From: Thiotrichaceae bacterium UBA7359
GTDB lineage: Bacteria > Pseudomonadota > Gammaproteobacteria > Eutrophobiales > Eutrophobiaceae
DNA: 9,521 nucleotides
Reading direction: 5' to 3'
NCBI GenBank assembly: GCA_905182825.1
Contig: CAJJDJ010000088.1
Span: forward strand, 1-9,521
A program made the translations under genes and the position numbers. Shown one piece after another: positions 1-7,062 of this stretch (its first letter is position 1; the number at the start of each line of letters is the position of its first letter). The notes beneath the pieces were generated by a model. That model worked only from the letters and a program-made list of their open reading frames with translations. It made no database searches and had not been told where the DNA came from.

Positions 1-1
1 T

Positions 2-844
2 TGCTTTATAGTCTTAGGTATTTACCTGTGGGAAATATTTTATAAGACAAGCTCAAAAAAGCAATCTGTTATCCTTGATGACATTGATGGAATCTCAGAC
101 ATTTCATTACCTCCATTAAACAATGAAGCAGATTATCATTCTGAAGCAATGACAGGTTTGGATAGAATACTAAATCAATCAAAACATCAGGCTATAGTCC
201 AAAACACCTCACTAGAACCTCGAATTACTCAAAAAAAATCAAATGATGAGGATGATATTAGTGAAAAATCACCACTGACACATACAATGGATCTTAAGGA
301 TTATGGGACGGTGTTAACTGAAAATAATAATCATGACGTGTTTGCAGAGATTGAAGAAAACATTCAAGAAAATGAGAATGAAATAACATCAACTGAACTC
401 GACTATGGCGAGAGCATACTGGAAGTAAGTAAAAACAGTGAAGACATACTTCTTCTGTATATTACTAGTCCAGCACATATATCATTTAATGGACTAACAA
501 TCAGTAAAGCTGCTGATGAAATCGGAATGGTTTATGGTCATATGAATATTTTTCATCACTTTGGGCTAGGCAAGCTTCATTCTGGTCAACCTTTATTTAG
601 CGCTGCTAACATGCATGAACCAGGATCATTTGATCTTGGGCGGATGGCCGATTTAAATACAAAAGGTATTGTAATGTTTATGTATTCACCTGTTTCAATT
701 GATGCCCATGTGATATTTGAATTGTATTTAAACACCACTCAACGAATGGCTAAAATATTAGGTGGTGATATGCGGACCTCTGATAATAAAATTTTAAACA
801 CTATTTCGATTAATACACTGCGAGATAAAGCAGGGTCCTTTTAA
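2..844 (+). CDS. zipA: Cell division protein ZipA (5' partial)
   Basis: ZipA is an inner-membrane protein that binds the C-terminal tail of FtsZ and anchors the Z-ring at midcell. The reading frame is open from the window edge, so the start codon and a few N-terminal residues are missing; 280 residues remain. They begin inside a hydrophobic segment (FIVLGIYLWEIFY) followed by basic KTSSKK, the single N-terminal membrane anchor with a cytoplasmic positive flank. A hydrophilic linker follows to about residue 145. It is rich in Asp, Glu, Asn and Ser rather than the Pro/Gln typical of E. coli ZipA. The last ~130 residues match the FtsZ-binding domain, including GHMNIFHH, PLFSAANMHEPGSFD and GIVMFMYSP. 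The first in-frame ATG (149) lies in the linker and is not the true start. ligA follows 17 nt downstream in the same direction, the usual gammaproteobacterial pairing, so co-transcription is likely. Confidence 0.93.
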   Translation, partial: CFIVLGIYLWEIFYKTSSKKQSVILDDIDGISDISLPPLNNEADYHSEAMTGLDRILNQSKHQAIVQNTSLEPRITQKKSNDEDDISEKSPLTHTMDLKDYGTVLTENNNHDVFAEIEENIQENENEITSTELDYGESILEVSKNSEDILLLYITSPAHISFNGLTISKAADEIGMVYGHMNIFHHFGLGKLHSGQPLFSAANMHEPGSFDLGRMADLNTKGIVMFMYSPVSIDAHVIFELYLNTTQRMAKILGGDMRTSDNKILNTISINTLRDKAGSF

Positions 845-861
845 GAAGATAAACAATCTAA

Positions 862-2877
862 ATGCAACTAGAACAAGCCACTAAAAAGGCACATGCATTA
901 CGCCAATTAATCACTCAATATAATTACCAATATTATGTATTGGATGCTCCATCAATAATGGATCATGAATATGATCAGTTGATGCGTAAGTTGATTGAAA
1001 TAGAAACTGAGTTTCCTGAAATAATAAACTCTAATTCGCCGACTCAACGACTAGGAGTATCACCCGTAACGAAGTTACAAGAAGTGAAACACCTGCTTCC
1101 AATGTTATCCTTGGCAAATGTATTTAATGAGGATGAAATGCATAGTTTTGACACGAGGATCAAAGAGGAATTATGCGTCGAGACAATAGACTTTTCGGGA
1201 GAAACAAAATTAGATGGACTTGCAGTAAATATATTATACAAAAATGGATTACTAATTACCGCTGCTACACGAGGTGACGGTTCTTTAGGAGAGGATATTA
1301 CACACAATATACGAACGATCCAAGAAGTGCCCCTAAGTCTTATCGGAGAAAATATTCCTCAATCGCTAGAGGTAAGAGGTGAAGTTGTCATGACTCATAA
1401 GGGGTTTGCAACATTAAACAATACACAACGTGATAAAGGCGGGAAGGTTTTTGCTAACCCACGTAATGCAGCAGCAGGTTCTTTACGACAATTAGATTCA
1501 AGAGTTACAGCAGAGCGACCTTTATCTTTTTTTGCTTTTGGTATCGGTGATTATAATGGAAACATAAACTTAACTAATCATACAAATATTCTGCGTCAAT
1601 TAAAACTTTGGGGGCTACCTGTTTCATCTGAGTCAAAGAGACTGAGTAACATCCATGAGTGCCTGAGTTATTATGCAAAAATAAAAACTATGCGTTCAAG
1701 ATTGCCACATGATATTGATGGCGTTGTTTTTAAAGTAAATGAGATCTCACAACAACATCAACTGGGTTTCGTGTCGCGAGCTCCACGATGGGCGATAGCT
1801 TATAAGTTTCCTCCCTTAGAAAAGATAACACAATTATTAGGCATAGAAATTCAAGTTGGCCGTACAGGTGCATTAACACCTGTTGCACGATTATCACCAG
1901 TCAAGGTTGCTGGTGTATTGATAACTAATGCAACACTACATAATTTCGACGAAATAAAACGGAAAGACATTAAGATTGGTGATTGGGTCTATGTTCGTCG
2001 TGCGGGTGATGTCATTCCAGAAATAGTTGGTGTTATAAAAGAAAAACGTTCAGATGTTTCTGAGTTTATTATGCCTAGTTTTTGTCCTGCATGCGGAGCT
2101 GATGTTGTATGCCAAGATGGAGAGGTAGTGTATCGCTGTATAGGTGGACTAATCTGCTCTGCTCAGAGAACACAAGCTATTATTCACTTTGCTTCACGTA
2201 AGGCTATGAATATCGACGGACTAGGCAGTAAATTAATTGTCCAATTAAATGAATTAGGATTAATTAATACTGTTGCTGACCTTTATTTGTTATCACAAGA
2301 ACAATTATCCGGACTTGATAGAATGGGAATCAAGTCTGCTGAGAATTTGATAACTGCCCTTGAAAAGAGTAAAAAAACAACATTGGAACGTTTTTTATAT
2401 GCAATGGGCATACGCGAAGTTGGCGAAGCAACGGCACTTACAATTGCCGCAAAATATCAGTCAATAACATCAATAGAACAAGCTACAACTAAAGAACTAA
2501 AAACAATCCCCGACATAGGACCAATTACTGCTTTTAATATAAATCATTTTTTTCAACAAAAATATAACCTAGAAATAATTCAATCTCTAATTTTGGCCGG
2601 CGTTTATTGGGAAACCAAAAGTGATGCAACGAGCCTTCCTTTTTGTGATATGGTTTTTGTGCTTACTGGTAGCTTATCAATAATGCCTCGTGATGAGGCA
2701 AAACAAAGATTGTTGATGTTAGGAGGTAAAGTAACAGAAAAAGTTTCGAAGAAAATAAATTATGTTATATATGGTCAAAATCCTGGAAGCAAGTACGAAA
2801 GAGCAATTGAGTTAGGAATTAAAACATTAAACGAAGAATCATTTATGAAAATGATTGAGAAAAAAGTCGAACCTTAA
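862..2877 (+). CDS. ligA: NAD-dependent DNA ligase LigA
   Basis: LigA joins nicked DNA in replication and repair using NAD+ as the adenylate donor. The 671-residue product is full length (E. coli LigA is also 671). Visible in order: the N-terminal Ia NAD-binding region (YYVLDAPSIMDHEYD, ~24-38); the adenylation domain with catalytic Lys116 in KLDG and the DGVVFKV motif (~286-292); an OB fold (~320-400); a four-cysteine zinc finger (Cys408, 411, 426, 432); helix-hairpin-helix repeats (~440-575, including MGIREVGEAT); and a C-terminal BRCT domain (~593-668, VLTGSLS and SKKINYVIYG). All signature residues I can locate are present, so it should be active. The ATG start fits the family N-terminus. 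Only a weak purine-rich AGAAG (844-848) lies upstream, about 13 nt away, so translation may depend partly on coupling to zipA. I see no clear promoter in the 17-nt zipA-ligA gap. Confidence 0.98.
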   Translation: MQLEQATKKAHALRQLITQYNYQYYVLDAPSIMDHEYDQLMRKLIEIETEFPEIINSNSPTQRLGVSPVTKLQEVKHLLPMLSLANVFNEDEMHSFDTRIKEELCVETIDFSGETKLDGLAVNILYKNGLLITAATRGDGSLGEDITHNIRTIQEVPLSLIGENIPQSLEVRGEVVMTHKGFATLNNTQRDKGGKVFANPRNAAAGSLRQLDSRVTAERPLSFFAFGIGDYNGNINLTNHTNILRQLKLWGLPVSSESKRLSNIHECLSYYAKIKTMRSRLPHDIDGVVFKVNEISQQHQLGFVSRAPRWAIAYKFPPLEKITQLLGIEIQVGRTGALTPVARLSPVKVAGVLITNATLHNFDEIKRKDIKIGDWVYVRRAGDVIPEIVGVIKEKRSDVSEFIMPSFCPACGADVVCQDGEVVYRCIGGLICSAQRTQAIIHFASRKAMNIDGLGSKLIVQLNELGLINTVADLYLLSQEQLSGLDRMGIKSAENLITALEKSKKTTLERFLYAMGIREVGEATALTIAAKYQSITSIEQATTKELKTIPDIGPITAFNINHFFQQKYNLEIIQSLILAGVYWETKSDATSLPFCDMVFVLTGSLSIMPRDEAKQRLLMLGGKVTEKVSKKINYVIYGQNPGSKYERAIELGIKTLNEESFMKMIEKKVEP

Positions 2878-3068
2878 AACTAGAAATTATTTAAAATGTT
2901 GCTTAGTTGTCTTGATTAAATATAGCATAAGAAAAATCAAATCATAATTGTGAAGTTTTTAAAATTCTATTTTCCCATTCCTTTAGCTTTATTAAAAGTA
3001 GTCTGATTATTTAACTTTGAAATCGACGCTATGCACAATAATATTTACTATCGGGTTATAAGTAATTC

Positions 3069-4664
3069 TCATAGAATAGTGTTTTCACCTGTTTCAGAAG
3101 TTTTAACTATAGGATAATCAGTTGTAAAATGTAGACCTCTGCTTTCTTTTCTTTGAAGTGCAGATTCAATGATTAGTTCGGCTACTACTGATAAATTACG
3201 CAACTCAACTAAATCTTTGCTGATTCTAAAATGACCATAATAATCAGTAATTTCAGATTTCAATAATTTAATTCTATGTCGCGCACGTTGGAGACGCTTA
3301 GTAGTTCTTACAATGCCTACGTAGTCCCACATAAATCGACGTATTTCATCCCAATTATGACTAACGACTACTTCTTCATCAGAATCAGTTACTCGGCTTT
3401 CATCCCATTTAGTTAATTTTCCAGGCATTGTAATATCGGCTAATGATTTCAAGATGGCTTCAGAAGCAGCATGAGCAAATACCACACACTCCAAAAGAGA
3501 GTTACTAGCCATCCTATTTGCGCCATGTAAACCAGAGCAACTGGTTTCACCAATTGCGTATAAACCGTTTATATCAGTTTGTCCATTCTGATTAATCATT
3601 ACACCACCACACGTGTAGTGGGCGGCAGGAACAATTGGAATAGGCTTTTGTGACATATCGATGCCGAGACCGAGACAACGTTTATTGATAGTTGGAAAAT
3701 GTTTTTCAATAAATTTCGAAGATTTATGAGATATGTCGAGATAAACACAATCATCACCCAAGCGCTTCATTTCATAATCGATTGCTCGAGCAACTACATC
3801 TCTTGGCGCTAATTCCTCACGCTCATCATAACGTTGCATAAAAGGATCACCGTTTTTCAAGATTAACTTTGCACCTTCTCCTCTCAAAGCTTCGGAAATT
3901 AGAAAAGATTTTGCCATTGGGTGATAAAGACAAGTCGGATGAAACTGAATAAACTCCATATTTGCGATACGACAGCCCGCCCGCCATGCCATTGCAATAC
4001 CATCACCAGTACAACTGTCTGGATTACTTGTATAAAGGTAGGCTTTGCCTGCTCCACCGCATGCTAGAACAACATTCTTAGCACTGAATACTGTGACAGA
4101 GTTATCTTCAATATCTAGAACATATGCTCCAAGACAATGACTTTCATGTTTTGATGATTTATTTGTTGTTATTAGATCAACTGCTATGTGATGCTCATAT
4201 AAATCGATGTTTGGATGTTGCCTCACACTTGATTCAAGTGTCGTCTCAATGGCTCTACCTGTTGCATCCGCAGCATGAATAATTCGTCTATGACTATGTC
4301 CACCTTCTTGGTGTAAATGAAATGGAGAACTACTGTCCGAATTAGTCTCTGCGCGGGTAAAATTAACGCCTAACTTTACTAACCAATCGATACTTTTATG
4401 AGCACGTTCAACGACAAAGCGAACAACTTCTGGATCAGATAAGCCTGAACCAGTTATTAATGTATCTTGTACGTGAGATTCAATTGAGTCCTTCTCGTCA
4501 AGAACTGCGGACACACCGCCTTGAGCGTATAAAGTTGCTCCTTCGCTCAATACTTCCTTTGACAAAACTGCTACATTGGCATCATCGGCAAGTTTTAATG
4601 CGAGACTAAGCCCCGCAGCACCGCTGCCGATTATCAATACATCATGTTGTTGTTGGTCAGGCAT
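3069..4664 (-). CDS. nadB: L-aspartate oxidase NadB
   Basis: NadB is a cytoplasmic FAD enzyme that oxidises L-aspartate to iminoaspartate, the first step of de novo NAD synthesis; NadA then makes quinolinate. The 531-residue product has the N-terminal FAD-binding dinucleotide fold (VLIIGSGAAGLSLALKLA, ~9-26), followed by EGATLYAQGGVSAVL (~41-55). The HLHQEGGHSHRRIIHA segment (~117-131) is typical of the family's active site. Further conserved blocks are EFIQFHPT (~237-244), EALRGEGAKLI (~258-268), APRDVVARA (~286-294, with the Arg thought to be catalytic in E. coli), PAAHYTCGGV (~346-355) and GLHGANRMASNSLLE (~378-392). The helical C-terminal domain (~435-505) is that of the succinate dehydrogenase/fumarate reductase flavoprotein family. 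The length and HSHRR/CSGLHGANR motifs favour NadB over SdhA or FrdA. It is transcribed divergently from rpoE, as in E. coli, and converges on ligA. nadA and nadC are not in the window. Confidence 0.97.
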   Translation of the reverse strand: MPDQQQHDVLIIGSGAAGLSLALKLADDANVAVLSKEVLSEGATLYAQGGVSAVLDEKDSIESHVQDTLITGSGLSDPEVVRFVVERAHKSIDWLVKLGVNFTRAETNSDSSSPFHLHQEGGHSHRRIIHAADATGRAIETTLESSVRQHPNIDLYEHHIAVDLITTNKSSKHESHCLGAYVLDIEDNSVTVFSAKNVVLACGGAGKAYLYTSNPDSCTGDGIAMAWRAGCRIANMEFIQFHPTCLYHPMAKSFLISEALRGEGAKLILKNGDPFMQRYDEREELAPRDVVARAIDYEMKRLGDDCVYLDISHKSSKFIEKHFPTINKRCLGLGIDMSQKPIPIVPAAHYTCGGVMINQNGQTDINGLYAIGETSCSGLHGANRMASNSLLECVVFAHAASEAILKSLADITMPGKLTKWDESRVTDSDEEVVVSHNWDEIRRFMWDYVGIVRTTKRLQRARHRIKLLKSEITDYYGHFRISKDLVELRNLSVVAELIIESALQRKESRGLHFTTDYPIVKTSETGENTIL

Positions 4665-4685
4665 CTTACTTAAGGTAGTATTATG

Positions 4686-4713
4686 ATTATCTGTCTAAGT
4701 CTTTGATTGTAAG
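4686..4713 (-). promoter_or_regulatory. Candidate sigma-70-type promoter for nadB
   Basis: On the minus strand, CTTACA (4713-4708) and GATAAT (4691-4686) are separated by 16 nt. They match the -35 and -10 consensus at 4 and 5 of 6 positions. Initiation would leave a short leader before the nadB ATG at 4664. The region is very AT-rich, so chance matches are easy; this is a best guess only. Confidence 0.28.
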
Positions 4714-4730
4714 ATATTATTATTAATAAT
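4703..4730 (+). promoter_or_regulatory. Candidate sigma-70-type promoter for rpoE
   Basis: TTGATT (4703-4708) and AATAAT (4725-4730) are 16 nt apart, matching the housekeeping -35/-10 at 4 and 5 of 6 positions. It would give a leader of about 70 nt before rpoE. Its -35 overlaps the -35 of the candidate nadB promoter on the other strand, so the two could interfere. A GAAACT at 4737-4742 loosely recalls the sigma-E -35 element but has no good -10 at the expected distance. Identification rests on sequence match alone in AT-rich DNA. Confidence 0.33.
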
Positions 4731-4805
4731 CAAATAGAAACTCCAAATTAAACAGAATAATTTAGATTTAAACAAGCAAAATAATAGCATAAGAGGGTAG
4801 GCCAG

Positions 4806-5384
4806 ATGGCCAATAAAGTTACAGATAACGAACTCATTGAGCGAGTTAAAAATGGTGAAAAGTCGGCCTATGATCTGCTTGTACTCAAATACCAGCAGCG
4901 AGTAGTTAACTTAGTTTCACGTTTTGTGAGGAACCATAGTGATGCTTTGGATGTCACACAAGAAGCATTTATAAAAGCTTATCGCGCATTACCTAACTTT
5001 CGTGGTGATAGCGCATTTTATACTTGGCTTTATCGAATTGCGGTAAACACAGCAAAAAATCAACTCGCTGTGCAATCACGCAGGCCAAAAATAAGTGATT
5101 ATGATGTGTCTGATATTGAACAAATTGAGGGTAATACCGCTCTAAAAGATGAAGCAACACCGGAAAGCTTATTACTTAAAGATGAATTACAGGCAACTGT
5201 TTTAAAAGCGATTGAAGATCTTCCGGAAGATTTGAAAACTGCAATAATGCTTAGAGAAATAGAAGGCTTGAGTTATGAAGAGATTGCGTGTGTTATGGAA
5301 TGTCCTATAGGTACTGTTCGTTCTAGAATATTTCGCGCTCGTGAATCAATTGATAAAAAAATGAGTCCACTACTACAAAATTGA
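4806..5384 (+). CDS. rpoE: RNA polymerase sigma factor RpoE (AlgU-type, envelope stress)
   Basis: This is the group IV (ECF) sigma factor that directs RNA polymerase to envelope-stress promoters when released from RseA. Its 192 residues match the usual 191-193. Region 2 spans about residues 20-88 (AYDLLVLKYQQRVVNLVSRF, DALDVTQEAFIKAYRALPNF, FYTWLYRIAVNTAKN). After an acidic linker, region 4 spans about 130-183 (DLPEDLKTAIMLREIEGLSY, then the helix-turn-helix EEIACVMECPIGTVRSRIFRA). The ATG is well supported by AGAGGG (4792-4797), 8 nt upstream, the strongest Shine-Dalgarno in this gene block. The product has the family's normal N-terminus (MANKVTDNELIERVKNGEK). rseA starts 16 nt after its stop, and that partner identifies it as RpoE/AlgU rather than another ECF factor. 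No counterpart of the E. coli rseD leader gene is apparent; the only upstream ATG-led frame noticed (4683) encodes 7 residues. Confidence 0.97.
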   Translation: MANKVTDNELIERVKNGEKSAYDLLVLKYQQRVVNLVSRFVRNHSDALDVTQEAFIKAYRALPNFRGDSAFYTWLYRIAVNTAKNQLAVQSRRPKISDYDVSDIEQIEGNTALKDEATPESLLLKDELQATVLKAIEDLPEDLKTAIMLREIEGLSYEEIACVMECPIGTVRSRIFRARESIDKKMSPLLQN

Positions 5385-5400
5385 AATATAGGCTAAACAC

Positions 5401-5976
5401 ATGAGCGAACATAACAAGCAACAATTATCATCATTAATAGATGGCGAATACGAAGGTAATAACCACAAAGCCTTAGATAATGTAATGAATAACCAAGAGA
5501 TGATAGCAACGTGGGCTCGCTACCATTTGATTGGTGATTGTCTGCGAGGACATCTTCCAAAAACAATATCTAACCAAGTTTTCACTCACGTCACTAATGT
5601 ACTCATTAGCGAACCTACAGTATTAGCACCTCAAAAAATAAAAACAATAAATTTAAAACCATTCGTGGGGTTTGCTATTGCAGCATCAGTAGCAATAGTT
5701 GCTTTATTTACTATTCAAGACAGTAATAAAGCTAATTTATCCTCTACCACTAAAGCTTTCGCGACGAACACTGCAAATCCTAGTGAAAATCAAACTTTCA
5801 GTTTTCCAAATCCTCAATTATCACCTGAGTCTCCTAGAAAATTGATTAGTCCAAAAGAAATAGCTAACCAGCGTCTCAATAATTATTTGATGAATCATAA
5901 TCAGTATCGAAGTACTGGAAACATGAATGGGATTTTCCCATATGCAAGACTTGTGACGATAGAATCACAGGAATAA
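5401..5976 (+). CDS. rseA: Anti-sigma-E factor RseA (MucA-type)
   Basis: RseA is a single-pass inner-membrane protein whose cytoplasmic domain sequesters sigma-E. In the studied systems, envelope stress triggers cleavage by DegS in the periplasm and then by RseP in the membrane. The 191 residues show the N-terminal sigma-binding domain (~1-55, with LSSLIDGEYEG and WARYHLIGDCLRGHLP), a membrane segment at ~86-105 (KPFVGFAIAASVAIVALFTI) and a Ser/Thr/Asn/Pro-rich periplasmic tail. The C-terminus (LNNYLMNHNQYR, ~159-170, then GIFPYARLVTIES) resembles the conserved end of MucA/RseA proteins, the part expected to contact RseB. Position between rpoE and rseB confirms the assignment. AGG (5390-5392) lies 8 nt before the ATG. 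The last codons also carry the Shine-Dalgarno of rseB, so the two genes are probably translationally coupled. Confidence 0.94.
   Translation: MSEHNKQQLSSLIDGEYEGNNHKALDNVMNNQEMIATWARYHLIGDCLRGHLPKTISNQVFTHVTNVLISEPTVLAPQKIKTINLKPFVGFAIAASVAIVALFTIQDSNKANLSSTTKAFATNTANPSENQTFSFPNPQLSPESPRKLISPKEIANQRLNNYLMNHNQYRSTGNMNGIFPYARLVTIESQE
5969..5972 (+). promoter_or_regulatory. Ribosome binding site fixing the TTG start of rseB
   Basis: AGGA, inside the last codons of rseA, lies 10 nt before TTG 5983. The codon directly before that TTG in the same frame is TAA (5980-5982), so no start further upstream is possible. The next in-frame ATG would remove the signal peptide. Confidence 0.55.
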
Positions 5977-5982
5977 TATTAA

Positions 5983-6960
5983 TTGAAATCTCAATCATTA
6001 TGCCTCTTCTTGGCACTTTTTTTAGGCGGAATACAAAATATATGCGCAGCTGAAAGCTCATCCGAGCCTCAGGTTCTGATAGATGAGATGTCAATAGCAA
6101 GTGTGTCTTTAAACTACGATGGCGTTTTTGTTTACACTATCGGCAATCAAATAGACACGTTGAGAATCATCCATAAGTCTGATGATGGAGATTCGTACCA
6201 ACGTTTAATTTCTCTAACGGGACATGCGAGAGAGGTTGTACGAAATAAAGATCAAGTGAGATGTTATTTCCCTGAAAAAAAATCTGTCATTGTAGAGAAA
6301 AGTCGTCTAGGGAAATTAGTTTCGACTTACTTGCCTCAACCAATCGAATTAATTTCTGATTTCTATACTTTTGAAATGGCTGGAGAAGATCGAATTGCAG
6401 GATTAGATGCATGGATTATTAATATTAAACCTATCGATAGATATCGTTATGGCTACCAACTTTGGATAGACAAAGAATCTAAATTATTACTTAAGTCAGA
6501 GCTAAAGAATAAATTAGGTGTAACACTAGAAAAAATTATGTTTGCACAATTAAGTGTGCTGGATCATATTGATGATGCGCTTTTAAAGCCTTCAACGGTA
6601 GCAGAGGGTTTTACCTGGTATAAAAATGCAACTAACGAAGCTCTTGAAACGAGTGTAAGTGATAAAAAATGGAGAGCTAATTGGATTCCATCAGGATTTT
6701 CTATGAGCGAGCAATCCAAAGAACCTATGTTGACGAGCAGGATACCTGTTGAACATTTGGTTTATAGTGATGGTCTAGCAATGGTTTCCATTTATGTTGA
6801 AAAGTTAGATAAACAGCCAGATATTGTCGTAGGTGCGTCAAATTTTGGGGGTATTAATACTTACGCCGTATACACTAGTGGTTATCAAATCACGGCGGTT
6901 GGCGAAGTGCCTAAAATAACTGTCAAATTAATGGCAGACTCTGTAGAGCCATATCAGTAG
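5983..6960 (+). CDS. rseB: Sigma-E regulatory protein RseB (MucB-type)
   Basis: RseB is a periplasmic protein that binds the C-terminal part of RseA and shields it from DegS; lipopolysaccharide intermediates or mislocalised lipoproteins relieve this in E. coli. The 325-residue precursor is close to E. coli RseB (318). It opens with a signal peptide (MKSQSLCLFLALFLGG, likely cleavage after Ala23 in ICAA-ES). The N-terminal LolA-like domain covers about 30-200, with YDGVFVYTIGNQIDTLRIIH and RYGYQLWIDKESKLLLKSEL. The smaller C-terminal domain covers about 215-320, with NWIPSGF, LVYSDGLAMVSIYVEK and ITAVGEVP. The start is TTG, the first codon after an in-frame stop and the only choice that preserves the signal peptide. 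It begins 6 nt after the rseA stop, implying tight coupling. A 102-nt gap to degP follows, with no rseC. Confidence 0.94.
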   Translation: MKSQSLCLFLALFLGGIQNICAAESSSEPQVLIDEMSIASVSLNYDGVFVYTIGNQIDTLRIIHKSDDGDSYQRLISLTGHAREVVRNKDQVRCYFPEKKSVIVEKSRLGKLVSTYLPQPIELISDFYTFEMAGEDRIAGLDAWIINIKPIDRYRYGYQLWIDKESKLLLKSELKNKLGVTLEKIMFAQLSVLDHIDDALLKPSTVAEGFTWYKNATNEALETSVSDKKWRANWIPSGFSMSEQSKEPMLTSRIPVEHLVYSDGLAMVSIYVEKLDKQPDIVVGASNFGGINTYAVYTSGYQITAVGEVPKITVKLMADSVEPYQ

Positions 6961-6981
6961 TCAATTCAATGAACATTGACT
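6959..6981 (+). repeat. Inverted repeat in the rseB-degP gap
   Basis: AGTCAAT (6959-6965) is the exact inverse complement of ATTGACT (6975-6981), with a 9-nt loop; the left arm starts in the rseB stop codon. A competing, tighter palindrome, TCAATG-AA-CATTGA (6966-6979), lies within it, so two mutually exclusive hairpins are possible. No T-run follows, so it is not a classical terminator. It could be an mRNA stability or processing hairpin, or an operator. TTGACT (6976-6981) resembles a -35 box, but no -10 sits at the right spacing. Confidence 0.5.
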
Positions 6982-7062
6982 CTTAAGTTACTTATAAAAC
7001 ACAAGTTAATATTACAACCCGACCACACATAGTTAGTGTGCTATTATGGAAAACTAATAACA

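Noticed and set aside
231..238. Run of eight A residues in zipA as a programmed frameshift site
   Set aside because: The zero frame continues correctly into the conserved FtsZ-binding domain; such runs are expected in AT-rich DNA and no stimulatory structure is evident.
1044..1307. 87-codon open frame on the minus strand inside ligA
   Set aside because: It is antisense to the conserved adenylation domain of LigA, has no recognisable protein features, and is explained as a shadow frame.
2878..3068. Rho-independent terminator between ligA and nadB
   Set aside because: T-runs (for example near 2956-2960) are not preceded by a stable GC-containing stem on either strand.
5876..6100. 74-codon minus-strand frame across the rseA-rseB junction
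   Set aside because: Antisense to two well-supported genes; composition and sequence show no family resemblance.
7036..7062. GTG 7036 as the degP start
   Set aside because: It adds MCYYGKLIT ahead of a complete signal peptide and has no Shine-Dalgarno; ATG 7063 gives a normal secreted-protein N-terminus.
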